From assembly GCA_001780895.1 (NCBI GenBank), contig MFJJ01000010.1, positions 3,732 through 67,731 of the forward strand: 64,000 bases of DNA, in the 5' to 3' direction. Position 1 is the first letter of the stretch. Every line of letters begins with the position of its first letter. The stretch is from Candidatus Gottesmanbacteria bacterium RIFCSPHIGHO2_01_FULL_46_14. Lineage in GTDB: Bacteria; Patescibacteriota; Microgenomatia; UBA10105; UBA927. The notes under the pieces are model-generated. The model was not told where the DNA came from. It worked only from the letters and a program-made list of their open reading frames with translations, and did no database searches. Shown here one piece after another: positions 1 to 6,898 of this stretch. A program made the translations under genes and the position numbers.

Positions 1-2
1 TG

Positions 3-251
3 CTTGCCGAAGTGGAAGAAGGGAACGTTCTTCTCGTAGCAAATAAGGGAGATATTAAAGCCGCTTTTGTTCCCATGACTTTTTTGGAACAGAACGCCGG
101 CAATTCCGAGGAAATGCGTATGAAAGCAAAGGCACTCCAACATGGTTTCGCCGCGGATATGGCAGGAAAAAAAACTGTTTGGAATAGCACCGTCTTGATC
201 CGAACCCAACGAAACAAACGCGTTGCAAAAATGAACGAACTGATAAAATAG
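3..251 (+). CDS. Phd/YefM-like antitoxin, 5' truncated by window edge
   Basis: The reading frame is open from the first bases of the window and stops two bases before the PIN-domain toxin gene, so the true start lies upstream. The visible part begins with a stretch of the kind seen in the DNA-binding half of Phd/YefM antitoxins (EVEEGNVLLVANKGDIKAAF, the usual 'E-x-G-x-x-x-x-x-x-x-G-x-x-x-A-x-x-V' strand-turn-strand), followed by a charged tail that would bind the toxin. Such antitoxins neutralise the PIN nuclease and repress their own operon. The family call rests on this short motif and on the neighbour; an AbrB-type antitoxin is the main alternative. Confidence 0.6.
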   Translation, partial: LAEVEEGNVLLVANKGDIKAAFVPMTFLEQNAGNSEEMRMKAKALQHGFAADMAGKKTVWNSTVLIRTQRNKRVAKMNELIK

Positions 252-253
252 CT

Positions 254-661
254 ATGGAGCACATCGTGCTTGATGCATCGGTCGTGGTGAAGTGGTTTAA
301 GAAGAAAAATGAGCAACGTACCAGCCAGGCAGACGTATTACTTCAGAATCTTCTTGACGGGACCGTACGCGTTTCGATTCCTACGCTTCTTTTTACGGAA
401 CTTGTCAGCATTGCGGCCATTGATCGAAGCGTTTCGGAAGAACACTGGCAGGAGGCACTTGTATTTCTTTTTTCCCTTTCCTGGCATGTGTATCCACCGG
501 ACCAATTTTTCGTCAAAGATACGTATCGGTTAGCCAAAGGATTAGGACTGAGCGCGTATGATGCTACGTACCTTGCTGTTGCCAAGCGCTGTAGCGCGGT
601 GGTGGTGACGGAGGATAAAGAGCTTCTTGCCAAAGGCGGAAATTTGGTCCGAGCATTGTAG
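254..661 (+). CDS. PIN-domain ribonuclease toxin (VapC-like)
   Basis: 135 residues, the normal size of a VapC toxin. The four acidic residues expected to bind the catalytic metal are visible: D7 in the N-terminal LDASVVVKW motif, E49 in LFTELVS, D103 in SAYDATYLA and D121 in VTEDKEL. VapC toxins cleave tRNA or rRNA when not bound by the antitoxin. It starts two bases after the upstream antitoxin stop, as is usual for translationally coupled toxin-antitoxin pairs. The SDR gene follows after nine bases but is functionally unrelated. Confidence 0.9.
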   Translation: MEHIVLDASVVVKWFKKKNEQRTSQADVLLQNLLDGTVRVSIPTLLFTELVSIAAIDRSVSEEHWQEALVFLFSLSWHVYPPDQFFVKDTYRLAKGLGLSAYDATYLAVAKRCSAVVVTEDKELLAKGGNLVRAL

Positions 662-670
662 AAAAAGTCT

Positions 671-1411
671 ATGGAACTTAAAGATAAAGTTGTTCTCATT
701 ACAGGTTCTTCAAGTGGCATAGGCAAAGCCGCCGCCCTCAAATTTGCGCAAGAAAAAGCAAAAGTAGTTGTTCATTACAAAACTAATAAGACTGGGGCCC
801 AACTTACAGTAGACGAAATGAAAAATTGGGGCGCTGAGGTTATCGCAGTTCAGGCCGATGTAGTGAAGCCTCACGAGGTCAAAAGACTATTTTCCGAGGT
901 ACTTAAAGCGTTTGGAACCTTAGACGTTCTCATTAATAATGCAGGATTAGCCAAGCCAAAGCCCTTTTTGGAAATCACCAGAGATGACCTGGCGGAGGAG
1001 TTTGATAAGAATTTCTTTAGCATGGTTTACTCCTGTCAGGAAGCTGCAAGAATCATGCAAAAAAAAGATTCCGGAAAAATTATCAATGTCTCTTCGATTT
1101 GTGGATTAACAGGCTGTACAAGCATACTCACTTTTACATCTGCGCGGTCAGCAGTAACGGGTTTTACAAAGGCACTCGCCAAAATTCTAGCACCAAACAT
1201 AATGGTTAATGCAGTAGCGCCAGGATTTACCCTTACCCGCTTTTGGGATAAAATGACAGACAAAGAGGTTAAAGAATTGCTTGACTCAACACTGTCTAAA
1301 AAGTGGGTTACCGCAGAAGAAATCGCAGATACATTTATTTATTTGACTAAAAACGATTCTGTGACTGGTCAAGTAATCGTTGTAGATGGAGGCTACACTA
1401 CAAATATATGA
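671..1411 (+). CDS. SDR-family oxidoreductase with altered catalytic dyad
   Basis: 246 residues with a classical SDR layout: the cofactor loop TGSSSGIG at residues 11-18, the NNAG motif at 89-92, the catalytic-site serine S142 in NVSSICG, and a C-terminal VDGG segment. It looks like FabG/3-oxoacyl-ACP reductase. However, the usual Y-x-x-x-K is F-T-S-A-R: F155 replaces the catalytic Tyr and R159 the Lys, 13 residues after S142 as expected. The enzyme may be inactive, may use a changed mechanism, or may only bind cofactor. Its stop overlaps the start of the next gene (ATGA), so the two are probably coupled. Confidence 0.85.
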   Translation: MELKDKVVLITGSSSGIGKAAALKFAQEKAKVVVHYKTNKTGAQLTVDEMKNWGAEVIAVQADVVKPHEVKRLFSEVLKAFGTLDVLINNAGLAKPKPFLEITRDDLAEEFDKNFFSMVYSCQEAARIMQKKDSGKIINVSSICGLTGCTSILTFTSARSAVTGFTKALAKILAPNIMVNAVAPGFTLTRFWDKMTDKEVKELLDSTLSKKWVTAEEIADTFIYLTKNDSVTGQVIVVDGGYTTNI

Positions 1412-1878
1412 ATACAAAAAACAAAAACATCATTAAGGATATTCTTCAAGCAACCCCCTTGCTGTCTATGGCTTCTATTACAAAAGACGGGAAGAGTTGG
1501 ATTTGCACTGCCTTTTATGCATATGATGATAAACTGAAATTGTATTTTCTAACTCCGCCGACGACACAACACAGTAAAAATTTAGAGAAAAATGCTTCAG
1601 TAGCTATTTCAGTTTTTGATACTCATCAAAACCCTGATGACAAGAAGCGGGGGCTACAGATATTTGGTGCATGTCATAAAGCAGCAGGTAATGAAATAGA
1701 GAAGGGGCTACGCATATATGGCAAACGATTTGTGGATTTCGGAAAGAAAATCCTTTCGCCAGAAGATATTGAGAAATCAAAAATGCATTCGCGCTTCTAT
1801 GTTGTAGTCCCGCAAAAGATAAAAATATTTGATGAATTAGTTTTCGGTGAAGAGATATGGGTAACCGTGGTTATTTGA
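1408..1878 (+). CDS. Pyridoxamine-5'-phosphate-oxidase-like flavin-binding protein
   Basis: 156 residues resembling the split-barrel PNPOx-like family, which bind FMN or F420 and reduce small substrates. The N-terminal half has the typical layout of two strands around SMASITKDGKSWICTAFY, then LKLYFLTPP, and the pattern 'H-S-K-N-L-x-x-N-x-x-V-A-I-S-V' in which the first strand pairs across the dimer. No substrate can be read from the sequence. It overlaps the SDR by four bases, so the pair may pass reducing power between NAD(P) and flavin. The 3' end overlaps the convergent peptidase gene by eight bases. Confidence 0.8.
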   Translation: MNTKNKNIIKDILQATPLLSMASITKDGKSWICTAFYAYDDKLKLYFLTPPTTQHSKNLEKNASVAISVFDTHQNPDDKKRGLQIFGACHKAAGNEIEKGLRIYGKRFVDFGKKILSPEDIEKSKMHSRFYVVVPQKIKIFDELVFGEEIWVTVVI

Positions 1879-2509
1879 TCTCCGGCAAGACTTCGAGGGG
1901 GTTGACGGGGGTGCCGTCCTGGTAGATTTCGAGGTGAAGGTGGTTGCCGGTGGACCAGCCGGTGGAGCCTACCTCGCCGAGCTTCGTTTTCTTATCTACA
2001 GTTTGACCAGGACTCACATCGATTTTGGACATATGGCCATAAAGCGACTTCATGCCGTCGTCGTGTTCGACAAGCACATGGTTGCCGTAGCCCCAGTTTG
2101 AGAAAATAGTCCATTCCACCCAGCCGTCAGCGATTGGGTACACAGGAGTGCCTTTGGGATTGGTGAGATCAACACCCGGGTGGCCGGTTGAAAATATTGT
2201 GGTTAGGCCAAATCGGGTGAATGGCCACTGAAACTTGGTGTCTGTCGGGATGATCTCAATAATCGTCTCTTCTGTGGCCTTGCTCACTTCGAGATTGGCG
2301 ACGAAATCTGTTGCAGTGGGCACTAAAACCGCGGAAAAGACAGCCACTCCAGACAAATACACTCCTATGATCTGGGGGAGCTTGGTTGCCTCAATCTTTT
2401 TGCGTAAAATGAGGCTAATTCGATTGCTGCCTCGATAGGGGACCAGCAGCCAGTAAATAATCTTTTTCGTAGAAGCCGATAGTATATAATTTTGCTTCTT
2501 TCTTGTCAA
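1871..2509 (-). CDS. M23 (LytM-type) peptidoglycan endopeptidase, membrane-anchored
   Basis: The C-terminal domain carries all M23 zinc and catalytic motifs (numbered from 2509): H110 and D114 in HPGVDLT, H159 in LYGHMS, and H190/H192 in GNHLHLEI. One membrane segment lies at about 47-65, so the peptidase acts outside the cytoplasm, cutting peptide cross-links in the wall. The 5' end is doubtful: the TTG at 2509 is the first base of a TTGACA box that forms a good promoter with TATACT at 2486-2481. Translation may therefore begin downstream, at a non-ATG codon such as CTG near 2446, just before VPYRGSN. Function is secure; start is not. Confidence 0.85.
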   Translation of the reverse strand: MTRKKQNYILSASTKKIIYWLLVPYRGSNRISLILRKKIEATKLPQIIGVYLSGVAVFSAVLVPTATDFVANLEVSKATEETIIEIIPTDTKFQWPFTRFGLTTIFSTGHPGVDLTNPKGTPVYPIADGWVEWTIFSNWGYGNHVLVEHDDGMKSLYGHMSKIDVSPGQTVDKKTKLGEVGSTGWSTGNHLHLEIYQDGTPVNPLEVLPEIK

Positions 2510-2531
2510 ATTGAGGTGCAGGCGCTATGAT
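2481..2531. promoter_or_regulatory. Back-to-back divergent promoters sharing the -35 region
   Basis: Minus strand: TTGACA (2509-2504), 17 bases, TATACT (2486-2481), reading into the M23 peptidase. Plus strand: TTGTCA (2503-2508), 17 bases, TATGAT (2526-2531), reading into the PEGA protein. The two -35 hexamers lie on top of each other, so the promoters should compete for polymerase. Assigned by eye. Confidence 0.65.
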
Positions 2532-2541
2532 GAGGAGATCT

Positions 2542-3432
2542 ATGCGCAGAAAGATAGTATTTCTGGTCGTTATTCTTCTTCTGATCGGTGGTGTTATAGG
2601 ACTAATCCGATTTTTTTCAGGCCGAAGCGGAGCGACCGGTGAGCTTCGTGTGGATAGTCAGCCTACAGTGAGTATATTTTTGGATAATAGACATATTGGT
2701 CGAAGCCCCTATAAAGACAAAGTTGCCTCCGGTGAATATACCATCAAGCTTACTCCGGAATCTGCGGTCGATTCTCCGGCAAGTTGGCAGGGACAAATCA
2801 CTATTGGACCCAATTTATTAACGTATGTAAATGCAACACTTTCCGACTCCGAGCTTACCAGTGCAGTCGATGTTCTTTGGCTCACTAAAACGTCAGGCAG
2901 AGCCTCCGAAGTTTCCGTTACCACCAACCCCGATGGCGCAACACTTCTTATTGATAACGAAACGAAAGGAGTAACACCCCTTGCTATCTCCGATCTTTCC
3001 GCCGGAGACCATACGCTCACGGTTACGTCTCCGGGATTTGCTCCCCGAACGCTCAAAATAAAAGCAACGGCCGGGTATCGCCTCATCGTGACGGTCAAAC
3101 TTGCCCTTTCTGGCGAGCCGATGCCAACGCCGACTGAGGAAGCGACACCTTCGCCAACACTTAAAACAACACCTAAAGCGACCCCAACCAAGATAGCAAC
3201 AAGTTCAGCCACCATGCCTGATCCGACTAAACCCTTCGTGACGATCAAAGACACACCCACCGGATTTTTGCGCGTCCGGATGGAGCCATCGACGGCCGCT
3301 ACTGAAGCTGCACAAGTCAAGCCTGGTGAAAAATATCACATCGAGGATGAGCAGAGCGGGTGGTATCAGATAAAATACAGCGGAACCAATGAGGGTTGGA
3401 TCTCCGGCCAGTACGCCACAAAGACTGAGTAA
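2542..3432 (+). CDS. Membrane-anchored PEGA-domain protein with C-terminal SH3-like domain
   Basis: 296 residues from the ATG at 2542, chosen because an upstream in-frame ATG at 2527 lies inside the -10 box. Order: basic N-terminus and one membrane helix (~5-25), a PEGA-like repeat with 'V-S-I-F-L-D-N-R-H-I-G-R-S-P', a second PEGA repeat with 'P-D-G-A-T-L-L-I-D-N-E-T-K-G-V-T-P', a Thr/Pro-rich linker (~195-230), and a bacterial SH3 type-3 domain ending WISGQYA. PEGA and SH3 domains usually bind cell-surface glycan or protein, so this is probably an extracytoplasmic wall-associated protein. No enzyme motif is seen. Confidence 0.8.
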   Translation: MRRKIVFLVVILLLIGGVIGLIRFFSGRSGATGELRVDSQPTVSIFLDNRHIGRSPYKDKVASGEYTIKLTPESAVDSPASWQGQITIGPNLLTYVNATLSDSELTSAVDVLWLTKTSGRASEVSVTTNPDGATLLIDNETKGVTPLAISDLSAGDHTLTVTSPGFAPRTLKIKATAGYRLIVTVKLALSGEPMPTPTEEATPSPTLKTTPKATPTKIATSSATMPDPTKPFVTIKDTPTGFLRVRMEPSTAATEAAQVKPGEKYHIEDEQSGWYQIKYSGTNEGWISGQYATKTE

Positions 3433-3437
3433 TATAT

Positions 3438-3845
3438 ATGGGTTATGAAAATGTGTTGCGCGTGGAGGGTTTTCTGAAGGATCGTATTGGCTGGTGTAGC
3501 GGAAGTGGTTATTCGAGTTTCGGGAGGATGGTTATAGCGTATCGCGACGAAGTACCTCGTGATGACGTTTTAACAGGGGAGGAGCTTGAAAAAGCTTGCG
3601 CATCTTGTCCAGTGGGGAAAGAGAGAATACCTGGTTTGATTTGCGGTGGGATGAAATATGTCAATCGGATGCAAAGTCAAATGGTGGCTGAGGTGGATGT
3701 TTCAGATAAAGCTCAGTTACCGGAAGGCGCTGAAATATTTTGTGGCTTGGATAACGCGAGGTTACAATCGATGAAGGAAGCACCGACCATAGCAGAAGTA
3801 GCAGCTCAATATACCGGCGATATGCCTCTCGTGCCGTATAATTGA
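3438..3845 (+). CDS. Hypothetical protein with a CxxC pair
   Basis: 135 residues, soluble, not recognised. It contains five cysteines, including a CASC pair near residues 54-57 and single Cys near 20, 69 and 101, which could bind a metal ion. No signal peptide or membrane segment is visible. It starts five bases after the PEGA gene and probably shares its transcript. No function is proposed. Confidence 0.6.
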   Translation: MGYENVLRVEGFLKDRIGWCSGSGYSSFGRMVIAYRDEVPRDDVLTGEELEKACASCPVGKERIPGLICGGMKYVNRMQSQMVAEVDVSDKAQLPEGAEIFCGLDNARLQSMKEAPTIAEVAAQYTGDMPLVPYN

Positions 3846-3859
3846 TGGAGCGCAAATTG

Positions 3860-3907
3860 CTACCCTCCTATCCCATACACGACCACCAGCACGCTTCCCA
3901 CCCAAAG
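3860..3907 (-). pseudogene. Ghost copy of the 3' end of ubiA
   Basis: Read on the minus strand, this piece encodes L-W-V-G-S-V-L-V-V-V-Y-G-I-G-G-stop, identical in protein to the last 15 residues of the intact UbiA-family gene that ends at 4550. Over the 14 codons from Trp onward, the DNA differs from the intact copy at eight positions, all synonymous third bases; the stop codons differ too (TAG against TGA). No longer reading frame precedes it. It therefore looks like the tail of a diverged, once-functional ubiA allele, left when the DUF5678/retropepsin module came in between. Confidence 0.75.
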
Positions 3908-3912
3908 TTCCT

Positions 3913-4278
3913 TCAGTTCATCCGACGAAATACGATTTCAAACTCTTTACGAAATCCTTCAAACGTTATGGTGGCTTTTTGGAAAAGATCCGCTTGTCCG
4001 AGGATACAATGGTAGGGCGATATTCCTTCCACGATATTCAATGCGAGGGAAAACGTACTCCCATTTATTTCTGCCTCCGCGCGATCAAACCGGTGAGAAC
4101 GAAATTGTCCGCTTAACGTAAAGCCGATAGATGCCGGAATACTCTCCCATGGTATGCTGAGCGATTCTGCGATAGTCGTTGAAATCACTGCTCCTGCTGC
4201 GCCAGAGTCAACCAATGCAAATGTCGGAAATTCTGTTTGTTGGTGGCGAAATGTCACGGGAACTATCGGTGCCAGCAC
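3913..4278 (-). CDS. Retropepsin-like aspartyl protease
   Basis: 121 residues from a GTG at 4278. The active-site motif LVDSGAAGAVIS (D-S-G-A, ~residues 23-26) and a C-terminal 'I-L-G-Q-A-D-L-F' strand match single-domain pepsin-like proteases, which work as dimers. In-frame codons continue upstream to an ATA near 4323 (I-Q-Y-R-Y-S-P-L-P-S-I-K), a segment that fits the usual N-terminus, so the true start may lie there, six bases after the DUF5678 stop. It is the second gene of a two-gene module between intact and ghost ends of ubiA. Its substrate is unknown. Confidence 0.75.
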   Translation of the reverse strand: MLAPIVPVTFRHQQTEFPTFALVDSGAAGAVISTTIAESLSIPWESIPASIGFTLSGQFRSHRFDRAEAEINGSTFSLALNIVEGISPYHCILGQADLFQKATITFEGFRKEFEIVFRRMN

Positions 4279-4328
4279 GACTCTGTTCTTGATGCTCGGA
4301 AGCGGACTGTACCTGTATTGTATGAAGC

Positions 4329-4523
4329 CTATCCGATGAAGTTGCCGTACGTTTTTCCTGCCGGAAAAAAGTATACCTTTTCTTTTTGTTTCTGTACCTT
4401 CTCTTTGAGTGTTTTTAGGTTTCTTCCGGCAAACACGACGGAGCGAAAGTCAGACGAAATTGCTACCCATCCGGACGTATGGCCCCGCAGTAGTTTGACA
4501 AAATTGATCGACTTCTTTTTCAT
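4329..4523 (-). CDS. DUF5678-like small protein
   Basis: 64 residues from the ATG at 4523, eight bases after a TATACT box. The body (GWVAISSDFRSVVFAGRNL, then K-T-L-K-E-K-V, then V-Y-F-F-P) matches the DUF5678 pattern, 'W-V-A-x-S-x-x-x-x-V-V-x-x-G-x-x-x-x-x-x-x-x-A'. A longer frame from 4553 overlaps the ubiA stop by ATGA and would add ten residues. DUF5678 has no known function; here it is paired with an aspartyl protease and has its own palindrome-controlled promoter, which suggests a small self-regulated unit. Family assignment is from memory of the motif. Confidence 0.6.
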   Translation of the reverse strand: MKKKSINFVKLLRGHTSGWVAISSDFRSVVFAGRNLKTLKEKVQKQKEKVYFFPAGKTYGNFIG

Positions 4524-4528
4524 ACAAC

Positions 4529-4542
4529 AGTAGTATACTACT
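4529..4542. promoter_or_regulatory. 14-bp palindromic operator over a -10 box
   Basis: AGTAGTATACTACT is a perfect palindrome. On the minus strand its centre supplies TATACT (4537-4532) eight bases before the DUF5678 start. A protein bound here would block that promoter. The palindrome lies immediately downstream of the ubiA stop. Confidence 0.55.
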
Positions 4543-4549
4543 TTATGCT

Positions 4550-5488
4550 TCATCCTCCAATGCCGTAGACCACCACCAGCACACTCCCCACCCAGAGGAT
4601 GATTGTGGCTAGAAGGGGAAGATCGCTGGTTAAAATTTTCTCCGGTGATTCACCTTTCCCTTCGTAAATAAGCTGCATATACCGCATGATGCCATAGAGA
4701 ACAAATGGGATTGTCAACATCATCCATTTTCGCCCGGGAATATCCGGTGCAAAATCTCCGTAGTTGCGAAAAATAATACCTTCTCCTTGAGGTTGGGCTA
4801 AAAACGTAAAAAATGCGTAGGTAATAAACGTCGAGTTTGCAAACATTGCCGTATAGGTATCAAGGAGTTTTTCTGAGTAATGGGAAAGCGCCATACGCGT
4901 ATCGCGGGGAACAACGCCTTCGTAGCTATCGATAAGGGTAAGCTCTGCTCTGCGTTTTCCGATAGCAAGAAACAAGGCAAGCGACAAAGCCGCCAGAGCG
5001 AGCCAAATGGAAATGTGAAATCCCGTGGCGGCTTCACCGGCATAGACCCGGAGGATATATGCGGTCGTAATGGTAAGAATATCAATAATACTGTACTGTT
5101 TTAAGATAAGCGTATAGGCATACTCAAGAAACAAAAATGCGACTGCAAAAAGAAAAAACGTCGGATTGGTGAGACTTGCAATATAGAGCCCTGTGAAGGC
5201 AAAAAGAATCGAAACGAGGACTGCCACAGGGATAGGGAGTTTGCCGCTTGCGACCGGACGAAATTTTTTGAAGGGATGTTTTCGGTCTCGGGGAGCATCG
5301 AGGACGTCGTTAAAGAGATAGTTTGATGAGGAGAGTAAACAAAATGCAATAAACGCCCAGAGATTTTGTATAAATGGGGCGGTTTGAAACAGTTGCCCAG
5401 TAAAGAGAATCGGCGTGAAGATCGCGATATTTTTTAACCACTGTCGGGGTCGTGCGGTTTTGAAAATTGCCAAAAGTACTTGAGCCAT
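4550..5488 (-). CDS. UbiA-family prenyltransferase, probable decaprenyl-phosphate phosphoribosyltransferase
   Basis: 312 residues starting at MAQVLLAIFKTARPRQWLKN; the frame is open upstream but that part only shadows the preceding gene. The prenyl-diphosphate site N-D-x-x-D-x-x-x-D-x-x-H is present as N60, D61, D64, D68, H71, followed by PFKKFRP, a combination typical of the enzymes that attach phosphoribose to polyprenyl phosphate. About eight or nine membrane helices. The gene overlaps the WecA-like gene by 55 bases and belongs to the leftward envelope operon. The expected product is a lipid-linked pentose donor for surface glycans. Its last 15 codons are duplicated as a ghost at 3860-3907. 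Confidence 0.85.
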   Translation of the reverse strand: MAQVLLAIFKTARPRQWLKNIAIFTPILFTGQLFQTAPFIQNLWAFIAFCLLSSSNYLFNDVLDAPRDRKHPFKKFRPVASGKLPIPVAVLVSILFAFTGLYIASLTNPTFFLFAVAFLFLEYAYTLILKQYSIIDILTITTAYILRVYAGEAATGFHISIWLALAALSLALFLAIGKRRAELTLIDSYEGVVPRDTRMALSHYSEKLLDTYTAMFANSTFITYAFFTFLAQPQGEGIIFRNYGDFAPDIPGRKWMMLTIPFVLYGIMRYMQLIYEGKGESPEKILTSDLPLLATIILWVGSVLVVVYGIGG

Positions 5489-6516
5489 AGCAGGAAGCCG
5501 CCAATGACCACACCGACAAGAAGTAAGGTAAACACCTTCTGTCGACTCGTGACAGCCAAGGCGATTGCACCAAGTATAGCCGACACACCCCAGTAAAACA
5601 AGGCAACACGGCGTCGGCCCCATCCCAGATCCAAGAGTCGGTGGTGGAGGTGACCACGGTCGGCCCAAACTGGAGACTTTCCGTGGCCTATTCGTCGTAT
5701 GAGCGTATAGAGGGCGTCAATTGTTGGAATGCCGAGAACCAGGAGTGCGGTGCCCAGTTTCCCGTAGGAAAGAATACCCAACAGTCCGAGCATCAGCCCG
5801 GCGATCGTTTTGCCGCCGTGTCCCGGCATGATTTTTTGCGGATAGACGTTCCATGGTAAAAAACCCAGGAACGCTCCGGCGACGATAAAGGCTAAAATCG
5901 TGACCGGAAGTTGAGACGGGTCGACGGCACTATAGCGCAGGGACAAGAGTCCCAAAACAATGCCAGAGACCACGACAAATCCCGGCATCTGTCCGTCGAC
6001 TCCGGCTGACCAGCCGACGATGTGCATCGTCCACATAAGCCAGACGAATGCAAATAGGTCTGCCCAGACCAAAATGGAATGTTTTCCAAAAAAATCAAAC
6101 GAGAGGCGCCAGGTTTGAAGATCGATTACTCCTCCGGTTATTGGATTGGTAACAAACGGAATACCGGCGCCCACTCCTATCACAACAATAACGGCAAGTA
6201 TCCCAATACCAAGGCGAATATAGGGGTTTATATCACGTTTGTCGTCTATTATTCCCGTGATCGTCAGGAGTGCAAGTGCTACGATTATTCCGACCGTGAG
6301 TTTTGTAACGGGTAGATAAAGAAGCATTGCGATGGCGATTGCCGCAAATAAGGCAAGCCCTCCCGCGCGGGGGACTGTTCCGTGATGGGTATGGGCGGGA
6401 TGATAGCGATTTTTTGGGTTATCGAGGAGTTTCCAGTTGCGGGCAAGATCAATAACCCATGGCGTTACCCCAAAACTAATGAGACCTGCAACAATTCCGG
6501 CAAGAGCGAAATTCAT
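5434..6516 (-). CDS. WecA/MraY-superfamily polyprenyl-phosphate sugar-1-phosphate transferase, divergent
   Basis: 360 residues from the ATG at 6516, seven bases after the upstream stop. Kept family motifs: D91-D92 in GIIDDKRD, P-x-x-D in GIPTIDALYTLIRR (~263-275), and HLHHRLLDLGW (~289-299). Changed motifs: the usual N-x-x-N-x-x-D-G-x-D-G is GWSAGVDGQMPG (~168-179), and the usual F-M-G-D-x-G-S is IMPGHGGK (~229-236). About ten membrane helices. The enzyme should load a sugar phosphate onto polyprenyl phosphate to start a surface glycan, but the changes around the active site leave the sugar open. Confidence 0.8.
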   Translation of the reverse strand: MNFALAGIVAGLISFGVTPWVIDLARNWKLLDNPKNRYHPAHTHHGTVPRAGGLALFAAIAIAMLLYLPVTKLTVGIIVALALLTITGIIDDKRDINPYIRLGIGILAVIVVIGVGAGIPFVTNPITGGVIDLQTWRLSFDFFGKHSILVWADLFAFVWLMWTMHIVGWSAGVDGQMPGFVVVSGIVLGLLSLRYSAVDPSQLPVTILAFIVAGAFLGFLPWNVYPQKIMPGHGGKTIAGLMLGLLGILSYGKLGTALLVLGIPTIDALYTLIRRIGHGKSPVWADRGHLHHRLLDLGWGRRRVALFYWGVSAILGAIALAVTSRQKVFTLLLVGVVIGGFLLWLKYFWQFSKPHDPDSG

Positions 6517-6523
6517 GAGAGCG

Positions 6524-6898
6524 TTACGTAACCAGAGAGAGAATTTGTACGATTGAAACAAACGATAGTATACTCACAAAAAATGATGCAATGATGACAA
6601 GTTTTGAAAACACCGTTTGCCCACCGATATTACTTGCCAAAGTAAGACTCAGTCCTTGCCAAAAGAGACTCGCCCCCGGGAGAAGAAAGAGCCAGAGGGG
6701 GTTTGCCAGTTGGTCTTGTCCCCACGCCCGAGAATACCACAGCGGTATGAATGGCGGGAGCATTCGCCACCACCAGGCGATGATGGCGATAGAGAGCAGG
6801 GTGAAACTGATCGATGCGATCGAGAGCCAACGAATCAAGGGTAATACCAACAGTTGACTCCATTGTGCCCGAATGCGCTCTATAGGTGCGAGATTCAT
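6524..6898 (-). CDS. Small multi-pass membrane protein of unknown function
   Basis: 124 residues with about three membrane helices (~20-45, 65-85, 95-120) and an aromatic loop 'P-L-W-Y-S-R-x-W-G-x-x-Q-L-A'. It overlaps the glycosyltransferase upstream by four bases (ATGA) and precedes the WecA-like gene, so it probably belongs to the same envelope pathway. Not recognised beyond that. Confidence 0.65.
   Translation of the reverse strand: MNLAPIERIRAQWSQLLVLPLIRWLSIASISFTLLSIAIIAWWWRMLPPFIPLWYSRAWGQDQLANPLWLFLLPGASLFWQGLSLTLASNIGGQTVFSKLVIIASFFVSILSFVSIVQILSLVT

Noticed and set aside
2709..3320. 203-codon frame on the minus strand opposite the PEGA gene
   Set aside because: The plus-strand gene has promoter, signal helix and known domains; the minus frame has none.
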